Shown here piece by piece: positions 7,407-15,900 of a stretch of 64,000 nt of DNA. Position numbers and translations under genes: made by a program. The DNA is from Brenneria nigrifluens DSM 30175 = ATCC 13028 (GTDB lineage: Bacteria > Pseudomonadota > Gammaproteobacteria > Enterobacterales > Enterobacteriaceae), in the NCBI RefSeq assembly GCF_005484965.1, contig NZ_CP034036.1, positions 4,030,001-4,094,000 of the forward strand. The letters run 5' to 3'. Below the pieces are notes generated by a model that saw only the letters and a list, made by a program, of their open reading frames with translations, had not been told where the DNA came from and searched no databases. How positions within the stretch are numbered: the stretch's first letter is position 1; the number at the start of each line of letters is the position of its first letter.

Positions 7407-9242
7407 ATGGAGCAAAACCCGCAGTCACAGCTAAAGCTACTTGTCACCCGTGGTAAGGAGCAAGGCTACCTGACCTATGCTGAGGTCAATGACCATCTGC
7501 CGGAAGATATCATCGACTCCGACCAGATCGAAGACATCATCCAGATGATTAACGACATGGGCATCCAGGTGATGGAAGAAGCGCCGGATGCCGATGATCT
7601 GTTGCTGGCAGAAAATACCAATGACGCAGACGAAGACGCGGCGGAGGCTGCTGCTCAGGTGTTATCCAGCGTTGAGTCCGAAATCGGCCGCACCACCGAT
7701 CCGGTGCGTATGTATATGCGTGAAATGGGTACCGTCGAACTGCTGACTCGCGAAGGCGAGATCGATATCGCCAAGCGTATCGAAGACGGTATCAACCAGG
7801 TGCAGTGCTCCGTCGCCGAATATCCGGAAGCGATCACTTACCTGTTGGAACAGTACGATCGCGTCGAGGCGGGCGAAAGCCGTCTGTCCGATCTGATCAC
7901 CGGCTTTGTCGATCCCAACGCCGAAGAGGATATCGCGCCAACCGCGACCCACGTCGGTTCCGAGCTCTCCAGCAAAGAAATAGAGGATGACGAAGAAGAG
8001 GAAGATGACGACGACAGCGACGACGATAACAGCATCGATCCGGAACTGGCGCGTCAGAAGTTCAACGACCTGCGCGAGCAATATGAAACCACCCGTCAGG
8101 TGATCAAGGCCAACGGCCGCAGCCACGCAAAATCGGCCCAGGAAATTCTGAATCTGTCCGAAGTCTTTAAACAGTTCCGTCTGGTGCCTAAACAGTTTGA
8201 TTTCCTGGTCAACAGCATGCGATCCATGATGGATCGCGTGCGCACTCAGGAACGGCTGATCATGAAGCTGTGCGTGGAACAATGTAAAATGCCGAAGAAA
8301 AACTTCGTCACGCTGTTCTCCGGCAACGAAACCAATGACTCTTGGTTTATCGCCGCCATTGCCATGTCCAAGCCGTGGTCTGAAAAGCTGCATGAGGTTG
8401 AAGACGACGTCAAGCGCAGCCTGCAGAAATTGCACCAGGTCGAAGAAGAGACCGGTTTAACCATTGAACAGGTTAAAGATATCAACCGTCGCATGTCGAT
8501 TGGCGAGGCGAAGGCCCGCCGCGCCAAAAAAGAGATGGTTGAAGCCAACCTGCGTCTGGTTATTTCCATCGCCAAGAAATACACCAACCGCGGGCTGCAG
8601 TTCCTCGACCTGATTCAGGAAGGCAATATCGGCCTGATGAAAGCCGTGGACAAGTTTGAATATCGCCGCGGCTATAAGTTCTCAACCTATGCCACCTGGT
8701 GGATCCGTCAGGCCATTACCCGTTCCATCGCCGACCAGGCGCGCACCATCCGTATTCCGGTGCATATGATTGAGACCATCAACAAGCTCAACCGTATTTC
8801 ACGCCAGATGCTGCAGGAAATGGGCCGCGAGCCGACGCCGGAAGAGCTGGCCGAACGCATGCTGATGCCGGAAGACAAAATCCGCAAGGTGCTGAAGATC
8901 GCCAAAGAGCCGATTTCGATGGAAACCCCGATCGGCGATGATGAAGATTCGCATCTGGGCGACTTTATCGAAGACACCACGCTGGAACTGCCGCTGGATT
9001 CCGCCACCTCGGAAAGCCTGCGTTCAGCGACGCACGACGTACTGGCCGGTTTAACCGCGCGCGAGGCGAAAGTGCTGCGTATGCGCTTCGGCATCGACAT
9101 GAACACCGACCATACGCTGGAAGAAGTCGGCAAGCAGTTTGACGTGACCCGTGAACGTATTCGTCAGATCGAGGCGAAAGCGCTGCGTAAACTGCGTCAC
9201 CCGAGCCGCTCGGAAGTGCTGCGCAGCTTCCTGGATGACTAA
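7407..9242 (+). CDS. rpoD: RNA polymerase sigma factor RpoD (sigma-70)
   Basis: 611 aa (E. coli 613). Primary housekeeping sigma factor. Region 1.1 is at the N-terminus. The non-conserved region contains a highly acidic stretch around residues 191-212. Region 2 has RGLQFLDLIQEGNIGLMKAVDKFEY and YKFSTYATWWIRQAI, region 3 follows, and region 4.2 has the HTH LEEVGKQFDVTRERIRQIEAKALRKLRHP. Last gene of the operon; the 156-bp spacer after dnaG has no clear hexamers, and in E. coli a heat-shock promoter lies inside dnaG. Ends at a strong terminator. Confidence 0.98.
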   Translation: MEQNPQSQLKLLVTRGKEQGYLTYAEVNDHLPEDIIDSDQIEDIIQMINDMGIQVMEEAPDADDLLLAENTNDADEDAAEAAAQVLSSVESEIGRTTDPVRMYMREMGTVELLTREGEIDIAKRIEDGINQVQCSVAEYPEAITYLLEQYDRVEAGESRLSDLITGFVDPNAEEDIAPTATHVGSELSSKEIEDDEEEEDDDDSDDDNSIDPELARQKFNDLREQYETTRQVIKANGRSHAKSAQEILNLSEVFKQFRLVPKQFDFLVNSMRSMMDRVRTQERLIMKLCVEQCKMPKKNFVTLFSGNETNDSWFIAAIAMSKPWSEKLHEVEDDVKRSLQKLHQVEEETGLTIEQVKDINRRMSIGEAKARRAKKEMVEANLRLVISIAKKYTNRGLQFLDLIQEGNIGLMKAVDKFEYRRGYKFSTYATWWIRQAITRSIADQARTIRIPVHMIETINKLNRISRQMLQEMGREPTPEELAERMLMPEDKIRKVLKIAKEPISMETPIGDDEDSHLGDFIEDTTLELPLDSATSESLRSATHDVLAGLTAREAKVLRMRFGIDMNTDHTLEEVGKQFDVTRERIRQIEAKALRKLRHPSRSEVLRSFLDD

Positions 9243-9269
9243 TCCATTTCTCAATGCTTACATCGCTGA

Positions 9270-9302
9270 AATAACCCCGGGCCTGCCGGGGTTATTTTTT
9301 TA
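9270..9302. terminator. rpoD/mug bidirectional terminator
   Basis: AATAACCCCGG (9270-9280)/CCGGGGTTATT (9286-9296), loop GCCTG, then a T-run. It terminates rpoD on the plus strand. The last codons and stop of the convergent mug gene overlap its right arm. Confidence 0.9.
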
Positions 9303-9795
9303 TATGTAGCGCCTGGTGCAACGCCCGATAAGACGCCACCAGCGACTCCAGCGTCGCGCGATTTAGTCCGCTGGGGTTCGGCAGTACCCAAACCTGCGTT
9401 TTGCCGATGGTCAACGCCTGACGCCCCCACGCCACCTTCTTGATACCGAAAGCCTGACTGAACGCCTGCTTGCCCAATACGGCAAGCGCCCGCGGCTGGT
9501 AGCGCTTTATCTTTTCAATAACGGCTTCACCGCCCTGCAAAAGCTCATTCCTTTTCAATTCGGTCGCTTCCACCGTTGCCCGATCCACCAGCATGGTAAT
9601 GCCGCATCCGGTATCCAACAGATGCCGCTCCTCTTCCGGCTTAAGCAAACGCTCGGTGAATCCGGCCTGATGGATCACTTTCCAGAACCGGTTATTCGGA
9701 TTGGCGAAATGATAACCATGATGAGCGGTCGATAATCCCGGATTGATGCCGCAGAAAACGACCTGCAGGTTGGTTGCCAGAATATCCGTGAACAT
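9292..9795 (-). CDS. mug: G/U mismatch-specific DNA glycosylase
   Basis: 167 aa (E. coli 168). Removes uracil or ethenocytosine from mismatches with G. Motif GINPGLSTAHHGYHFANPNNRFWK contains the catalytic Asn region (residues about 17-40), and NPSGLNR near the C-terminus is the intercalation loop. Convergent with rpoD, next to ileX, the same order as in E. coli. Confidence 0.96.
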   Translation of the reverse strand: MFTDILATNLQVVFCGINPGLSTAHHGYHFANPNNRFWKVIHQAGFTERLLKPEEERHLLDTGCGITMLVDRATVEATELKRNELLQGGEAVIEKIKRYQPRALAVLGKQAFSQAFGIKKVAWGRQALTIGKTQVWVLPNPSGLNRATLESLVASYRALHQALHIKK

Positions 9796-9896
9796 AACTT
9801 CCCCTTTATGGCGTGCTTTCCGCCGTTATCGCAAAATCTAACAATAATAACAACAAGCTATCCTGCATAGAAAACAGACATCCGGCCGAACAGCTA

Positions 9897-9926
9897 TAGA
9901 CCTTTCCCCGCACATTACCGTATAAT
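9897..9926 (+). promoter_or_regulatory. ileX promoter
   Basis: Consensus -10 TATAAT (9921-9926), 18 bases after a weak -35 TAGACC (9897-9902). The -10 ends 12 bases before the tRNA 5' end, and a GC-rich discriminator (CGTCGCCCGTC) fits a stringently controlled stable-RNA promoter. Confidence 0.65.
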
Positions 9927-9938
9927 CGTCGCCCGTCC

Positions 9939-10014
9939 GGCCCCTTAGCTCAGTGGTTAGAGCAGTCGACTCATAATCGATTGGTCGTTGGTTCAAACCC
10001 AACAGGGGCCACCA
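9939..10014 (+). tRNA. ileX: tRNA-Ile2 (CAU anticodon, lysidine-modified)
   Basis: A 76-nt cloverleaf beginning GGCCCCTTAGCTCAG, with anticodon CAT at about 9972-9974, T-loop GTTCAAACC and encoded CCA. A CAU anticodon can mean Met or Ile2. The acceptor stem GGCCCC and the location beside mug/rpoD match E. coli ileX, whose C34 is converted to lysidine to read AUA. It is the integration target of the adjoining island: its 3' 47 bases are duplicated at 23619. Confidence 0.93.
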
Positions 10015-10023
10015 GAATTTCAA
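9968..10023 (+). repeat. attL: 56-bp direct repeat in ileX
   Basis: From GACTCATAATCGATTGGTCG to ..CACCAGAATTTCAA, identical over 56 bases to 23619-23674. It covers the anticodon-arm-to-3'-end half of ileX plus nine flanking bases, as expected for a tyrosine recombinase crossover at a tRNA 3' end. Confidence 0.93.
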
Positions 10024-10048
10024 TAACTTACAAAAAAACGTGAGTTAT
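10023..10048 (+). terminator. Island-supplied hairpin after ileX
   Basis: ATAACTTAC (10023-10031)/GTGAGTTAT (10040-10048), loop AAAAAAAC, immediately after the att repeat. It could replace the native tRNA terminator, which was displaced to about 23673-23709 by the insertion. No strong T-run, so weak. Confidence 0.45.
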
Positions 10049-10235
10049 CTTCATTATCTAGGATACCTATAGGATACTCGCAATAGGTATAAGCTAGTAA
10101 CGATTTGGCCAAAAGCCTAAACGTGCAGTTGGGTCGTGGCAGCCGGAGTAACTGCTTTTAAAGATAAAAGTGCCACGGGTCTGAACTCTTACTCCCAACT
10201 CATCAAGAGACGGTAGGAACCATGATGGAGGTCAA

Positions 10236-10382
10236 ATGATCGACTCTGTTATGGGCTCAGACCTGCTATCTAAGCGTGCACAAGCTGTTGCTGTGCTGTT
10301 TACGGCATTCGCTACGGGGGGAATATCTCCGCTCATAGCAGTGTTATTAGCAGTCGGGCTCACTTATGTTTTGCATAGATAG
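10236..10382 (+). CDS. Small membrane peptide (48 aa), unknown
   Basis: ATG at 10236 is preceded by GGAGG 6 bases upstream and the frame ends TAG at 10380-10382. The 48-aa product has a short polar start (MIDSVMGSDLLSKRAQ) and one long hydrophobic segment (about residues 17-46, AVAVLFTAFATGGISPLIAVLL), ending HR. This could be a small inner-membrane protein, holin-like peptide, type I toxin or bacteriocin-like peptide; nothing in the sequence decides. It is the first gene of the island after the tRNA. I do not recognise a family. Confidence 0.5.
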   Translation: MIDSVMGSDLLSKRAQAVAVLFTAFATGGISPLIAVLLAVGLTYVLHR

Positions 10383-10475
10383 CGTACGGGCAACCTTAAT
10401 CATGCTAATAATTATCAATGGTAAGAAGCATCACTGGTTTCAACTCATTATTTCACAGCAAAAAGGAGTTGTTTT

Positions 10476-10763
10476 ATAGTCGATGTACGTATTACTTGCA
10501 TTACCCTCTCAGACACTAATGCAGTTCACGAACATATTACTCATGTGGGCAGCCCCCAATTTACCCCATAAGGTAGCAAATGGACTGTAGCCCAAGTAAT
10601 AAATACAATAGAAAGTAAACAACACACTTTCTATGTTTCTGACAGTAATGGTAATCGCGCAGACGTAGGTGTAGTTGATCCCGGAAACGGTAGGAAAAAA
10701 TATATACGAACGTATGCAGATGGAAAGTGGAATAATAATTTGCTCTCTTTACCACTTTGTTAA
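10476..10763 (+). pseudogene. DUF3892-type small protein gene, inactivated
   Basis: A 96-codon frame reads VDVRITCIT..., ITHVG, WTVAQVINTIES, FYVSDSNGNRADVGVV, KKYIRTYADGKWNNNLLSLP, the recognisable pattern of DUF3892 proteins (a small domain common in phages, plasmids and islands). Two lesions are visible. The position expected for the start codon, seven bases after GGAG, is ATA, and there is an in-frame TAA at 10569-10571. The downstream two thirds remain open, so decay is recent or a stop and non-standard start are tolerated. Confidence 0.7.
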
Positions 10764-11021
10764 AGTCGATAAATAGAAAGCATCCTTTTCATTTTATTTT
10801 TAATATTTACAGCATGAAACGGTCGACTTAATATCTATTCCACCAAAGGCGTTAATGAATATCTTTAGCGCCTTCTTATAATGTTTATAAAATTTCCAAA
10901 CGATACCGAAAGCACAAACACAAAATAGGGCCGCATAAGCGACCTTTAAAGACAGCCAAACAGTGAAAGTTACAGCCCCATAGACTTCTTGACCAGTTCA
11001 CCAATGATGGGCCACACCGTT
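10764..11021. other. Non-coding AT-rich stretch
   Basis: Low-GC sequence between the DUF3892 remnant and the IS256 remnant, with no ORF of support and no clear hairpin. Probably scar sequence. Confidence 0.5.
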
Positions 11022-11534
11022 TCCCGGAAGCGATAAACAGCATTTACCCGCAGACCGAAGTGCAGTTGTGCAGTTGTGCATCATCCATCAGATACGCAAT
11101 TCCATCAAATATGTGGCGTCGAAGCACCACAAAGCGTTTATGGCCGACCTGAAGCCGGTTTACCGCGCGGTATCGAAAGCGGCGGCGGAAACCGCGCTGG
11201 ATGAGCTTGAAGCCCGATGGGGTCAGCAGTACCCGGTGGTTATCCAGTCATGGCGTCGGAAATGGGACAATCTGTCGGCGTACTTCAGCTATCCATCCGA
11301 TATTCGCAAGGTCATTTATACCACCAACGCCATTGAGTCGGTGCATCGGCAGTTCAGAAAGTTGACGAAAAAAAAGGCGCATTCCCTAACGAAAACAGCC
11401 TGTTAAAGCTACTTTATCTAGGGCTGATGAATGCGCAGGAGAAATGGACAATGCCTATCCAGAACTGGAATTTGACATTGTCACAGTTAGCCATTTATTT
11501 TGACGGGCGACTGAATAACGTAATTACGCTGTAA
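11022..11534 (+). pseudogene. IS256-family transposase remnant (C-terminal part)
   Basis: Begins inside the gene (FPEAINSIYPQTEVQLC). It continues CIIHQIRNSIKYVASKHHKAF, WRRKWDNLSAYFSYPSDIRKVIYTTNAIES, then LYLGLMNAQEKWTMPIQNW to a TAA at 11532. This is the DDE C-terminal third of an IS256-family mutator-type transposase. Lesions: an 8-bp tandem duplication (CAGTTGTG twice near 11058-11073) shifts the frame at the start, and slippage in an A8 run near 11370 shifts it again. The N-terminal two thirds and both IS ends are missing. Confidence 0.85.
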
Positions 11535-11568
11535 TGATTTTATCGTGACACAGAATTCTGAACGCTTC

Positions 11569-11860
11569 GAAAGAACTAGCTGAGCTGGACGAGTCCTTGG
11601 ATTAATTAACCCAAGAATATATTAGCAACCTATGCAGACAATTTGGCGTAGTCTCTCAGACTATAGCAACATCGCTGATAGTGGCAGGTGATAATCCGGT
11701 CCGCCTGAAAAGCGAAGCCGCACTAGCAGCACTTTGTGGTGTCAATCCGTTGCCAGTATCTTCTGGAAAAACGGTCAGGCATCGATTAAATCGTGGCGGC
11801 TCTCGTGAAACGAATATACGAGGGTTTGCAACTTGGGAGCAACAATACAGTTTTAATTAG
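11569..11860 (+). pseudogene. IS110-family transposase remnant
   Basis: The frame reads KELAELDESLD-stop-LTQEYISNL, then SLIVAGDNPVRLKSEAALAALCGVNP, SSGKTVRHRLNRGGSRETN. This is the C-terminal Transposase_20 region of IS110/IS116/IS902 recombinases. It has an in-frame TAA (about 11602) and lacks the N-terminal DEDD domain. It ends 60 bases from the stop of jetD, so IS insertion and decay reached the edge of the defence cassette without entering it. Confidence 0.85.
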
Positions 11861-11921
11861 CATGAGGGTCTTCCTGTTTGGTGAGCGCTCCCCATGAGAC
11901 GGGCATACAAAAAGCACCAGG

Positions 11922-12977
11922 CTATATGACCAAACCCAAAGATGCCACCCCCTCTTGAGGCAGACGCTGATGGGTCGCGAGCAGCATCTTCATTTCTCGT
12001 AAAACAAAGCGCGGCATCCAACCACACAGCGACTCAAAATCAAACCGTTCGCTGTTGGCATTTCCTTCAGGCGTCACCCAGCAATTTAAGATCAGCTCAT
12101 CATAGAGCCACCCATCCAATTGCAGGCTGATATCGTAATCGCTAAGTAGCTTACAGTGCAGCTGATGGGCGATTTTTAAGCCCGCCACATCCAAATCGCC
12201 AAAATAGAGCAGTTGTTTTACCTGTTCGACCTTGAGAAGTTGTGACACGCACTCTGCTTGGCCTGACACTTTGTTACCCGCGCCATAAATAACCAGTGAC
12301 CAGTGAGTCTGAACTCGATTAAGTTGGCAAAGTCGATAATACACATCAGAGTTTTCAACAATAATAGCCGGAAGATCGCGGCAACCTGATGACTCATACG
12401 GTAAAGGCGGAGCACGTCGAAACGCGCCCATATCAGCCAAAGTCAGTGTGACATGCTTCCAGCCGTCAGGCGGCATGGAATCCAGTGCTTTTTCATCACC
12501 AAATATTAGCAGAGACCGCTCACGGTGTCCGAGCAAGCCCGGAAAGAGTGGCTTGTCGCCCTTAGTTTGGTGAAAGAGATATGTATTCAACTGCTGTAAA
12601 CGTGCCTTGATTGGCAGTGTCAGTTGCCCTGTAATACGTTGCGCCAACCAAGGATGCCAGGCTATTTCTGATGCAGTTTTCGTAGGGACGATGGCACCTT
12701 CGTAAACAAAAATATTTGGTAGGTTCATACCCCGCCAGTAGCGATGCCAGCTAGCTTTATGCTTAGGCTGAGCCCGCCAGTCCCCTTCAAGCAGTTGCGT
12801 AACGGCCTGACTCAGTAAACCTGGAACATCCTGGCGCAAAGCCTCTTGGCTATGTGCTCCTAATACCTCATCCAGAACCGCATTGGCTTTAACTGTTCGG
12901 ACGGCCTTACCGGCGGCAAGACGGTGCTTATTTGCTGTCGACTCCAGCCGGGATAGCCAGATCATTACGCTACTCAT
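11922..12977 (-). CDS. jetD: JetD-like Toprim nuclease subunit of Wadjet-type system
   Basis: 351 aa. The C-terminal half looks like the DUF2220 Toprim-type domain of JetD. It has the family hallmark RSLLIFGDEKALD (residues 155-167), then IIVENSDVYY with candidate catalytic Glu208, and YFGDLDVAGLKIA with the DxD pair Asp261/Asp263. In characterised Wadjet, JetD cleaves the circular plasmid DNA extruded by the JetABC motor. The N-terminal ~150 residues are a less conserved arm that would contact DNA and JetC. Last gene of the operon, 12 bases after jetC. It is shorter than typical type I JetD (about 390 aa as I recall). Confidence 0.8.
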   Translation of the reverse strand: MSSVMIWLSRLESTANKHRLAAGKAVRTVKANAVLDEVLGAHSQEALRQDVPGLLSQAVTQLLEGDWRAQPKHKASWHRYWRGMNLPNIFVYEGAIVPTKTASEIAWHPWLAQRITGQLTLPIKARLQQLNTYLFHQTKGDKPLFPGLLGHRERSLLIFGDEKALDSMPPDGWKHVTLTLADMGAFRRAPPLPYESSGCRDLPAIIVENSDVYYRLCQLNRVQTHWSLVIYGAGNKVSGQAECVSQLLKVEQVKQLLYFGDLDVAGLKIAHQLHCKLLSDYDISLQLDGWLYDELILNCWVTPEGNANSERFDFESLCGWMPRFVLREMKMLLATHQRLPQEGVASLGLVI

Positions 12978-12989
12978 ACCATACCTACC

Positions 12990-15900
12990 TTAAAAGACTG
13001 ACTCGAACTTTGGCTTAGCAACCAGGGAAGCCGACCACAGGGCGTGGCGTTCTTTATCAACGGTTACCAGATCGCGCCGCCTCAGTTTCTGAACTTTGTT
13101 CAGGAAGAGATGGTTATCAAACATCGACTGGGCGTTTTCATCCGAGATGCCAGTCAAGTAGATGAGCTGGATTTTATAAGCCCTGGCCATTTGGGTTTGA
13201 ATTCGCATCAAGTCATCAGCATTCGATTTACCCAACGGGTTGTCGGCCAGTAAGAATCCTGCACTTGAAATACCCGTATCGTATTCACGCACTTTGCCGA
13301 CCGTCACAAACAGCAAAAAGGCAGATGTGAGGCGCTGCCCACCTGAGCCTTCGAGCCGGGTGACAGGAGTCCATTGTGGACGACTGGCATTCGTCTTCAG
13401 CAGACGAACTTCCAGCTCCCCTTCACCAAATACCGACTGAACCAAATCTGCTGTCAAGGCGTCCCGGTTTGGCGCACGGGGTACCTGCCCTCGGGCTATC
13501 CACTGCTGTAAGCGGCTACTGGCAAACCCCCTGAGATCAGCGGTGACATCACGGAACCGGTCAGTCATTTTGATAATGGGGCGACCAGGCAGTACAGGGC
13601 AGTCATCAGGAATTTTGACCGACATCGCGCGCTTGAGGAGTTTAATCGCCCCCTCCAGATGTGCAGTCAGATGGGTGACAGTCAGTTCAATCGAACGCTG
13701 GAATTGTTCCAAGCTGTCCTGCACCGCTTCGAATACCTGCGTGATCCCTGTACCGACCCTGTCCAAATCGCCCAGAACTTCATGATAAGTTGCGATTGAG
13801 TCCAACTGTCGTAAGTATTCCTGACTGGCTCGGATATCTGGATCCTTGACCAACTCTTCTTCGATTCTTTTGCGGAAGTGTCCCCAGACCGTAGCGACAC
13901 GTATATTTTGCTGTTTAAGCGTTTCTTTTAGGCTTGCGTACATTTGGCATTGCCTACTCAGCGCGTCAGCATACTCAGTGATACTCAGAATCCTGCCAGG
14001 CAGACCCGCCGCAGAACTCGGAGTGATGGACTGGATCGTCGCCTGAGCTGTTTTGGCGTTCTGTAGTCGTTCTTTCACATTTTCAATCTTTTTCAACAGC
14101 AGCGTTTTTTGCTCCAGTTGGAGTTTGAGCTGGTATTCAGTTTCATGGAGGCTGTTGGCGATTTCAGCCAAAGACGTTTGGATTGCCTCTATCTCGACGG
14201 GTTTCTCTTCCCACACAAAGTCCTCATCAAGCGCGTTGCGGGCATTCGCGCAATTTTGGGACAAATTTTGCAGAGTTACCTGCGAGTTAATTAGATTCTG
14301 CGTGAATTGTTTCTGCTGTTCGTTAAGGCGTGCGATGCTGTTGTTAATTACCGCTAGCTCATTGATAGCCGCCGCTTTTACCTCATCCGGATATGCACTG
14401 TAGATGGGTTGAGCTGTCAAACGCTCAGAGGCGTAACATTGTGCCTGTTCAGCATCTTTCCGTTGTTGCTTGAGGGCGGTTACCTGATCACCGTTGGCTG
14501 CTTCGAGTAATTGTTTGAACGCCTGAGCAGCCTTCTCATGGGCATCTTTGGGGCTTCGTCCTTCCATACCTTCAGTCGCCGTAATCTCTGAATAGAACGG
14601 CTCGTTGCATAGTTTGTTCCATTCGCTAATCTGGATACTGATATAGGTTTGTTCGGCGCGCTTGTTATCCGCGAGCTCTTTCTGCCGCTCTTGCGCCTCC
14701 CTCAGGTTAACAAGAGTCTCCTCGCTTCGCTGAATCTGCTCGGCTAGCTGTTCCAGTTTCATTATCGCCGTTTCACGCTTCGCCCATTCCATTTCAACAA
14801 AACGGCTCAGTTTATCATGTGCTTTTTCGGCCTGAATTTTTTGCTGTTGGGCACTATTTAACCGCGCCAGAGCATCCGCTTTCTCGTCGCGCAGTGTTTG
14901 CGCATAATGCTCCGCCTGCTTAAGTGCTACATCAGCATTTTCCAACATTAAGCGGGCCTGCTCGCGGTGGTCAACCAGTTTTGCCCAATGTTTACCATAC
15001 TGATCGTAATGCAAACGCCAGTCCCCCCTGAAAGATTCCAGTATATTAAAGGCGCCCTCCGCAGCCTTCACACAGGTCTCCTGCGACGCTACAGCGTTCT
15101 CCAACTCTTGCAACCGGGCTTCGTAAGCGGCCTTGCTATAACCGTGTTTATCGGGGTTTGAGAGGACGACCTGCACCAATTCAGGCGTTTCTCTGCGGAG
15201 ATCCTGTGCTTCATCCAGCAGATAAACAGCAATAGGCGCTTTCTTCCAGGACAGTTTCTCACTGATTTTGTGGACTAACTCAAAAGTTGCATCGTCGAGT
15301 GCGACTAGGCTCAGGTAACGGCCTGGATCATGATCGATCACTGCAGCGATACTCTCCGCCTCATCGTGGAAAACAGAGGCCAGATAGTGGGGAAATGCCC
15401 AGAGCTTATCCCGTGCAATGCCCGACGCATAGAACGCTTCAAGCGCCTGATTGTTCTGCTTAGTGACCAGTTCATGCCCCGTCAGTTTTAACTCTTCCAG
15501 TTCGTGCTGTGCTTGCAGTAAGCGCTGTTTCATTCCATTCAGCGTTTGAGCATTCGCATTTAATACCTTCTCGAGCTGTAATCCGCACCGCTCGCTGTGC
15601 CAATTTATGTCCTCAACGTCAAGATCATGTTGCGTTGACGCTGGTAGTGTTTGATAGGTTTTTACTAAACCCTGCGCGCTATCCATTGCCGACTGGTGCT
15701 TTAGATCTGCTTGAGTGCACGTCTGCTGGGCCTTACTTTGCTCAACTAACGCATTTGTCACTACATTCTGCTGCGCTTCCAGCGCCTGCTCTTTCTGATA
15801 ATGGGCAGTATTAGCCAGCTCTTCACTCTGCTGCGCATCATGTAAGGTTAATTCCAGTCGGTATTGAGCAGCACCAGGCGTTTCTCCCTTTTGGATCAAC

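Noticed and set aside
7662..8435. A 257-codon frame antisense to rpoD
   Set aside because: Composition follows the reverse complement of rpoD; no start signal and no recognisable domain.
10976..11050. Minus-strand peptide end reading VWPIIGELVKKSMGL
   Set aside because: Its upstream codons are the antisense of the IS256 transposase remnant, and only about 15 codons remain outside it.
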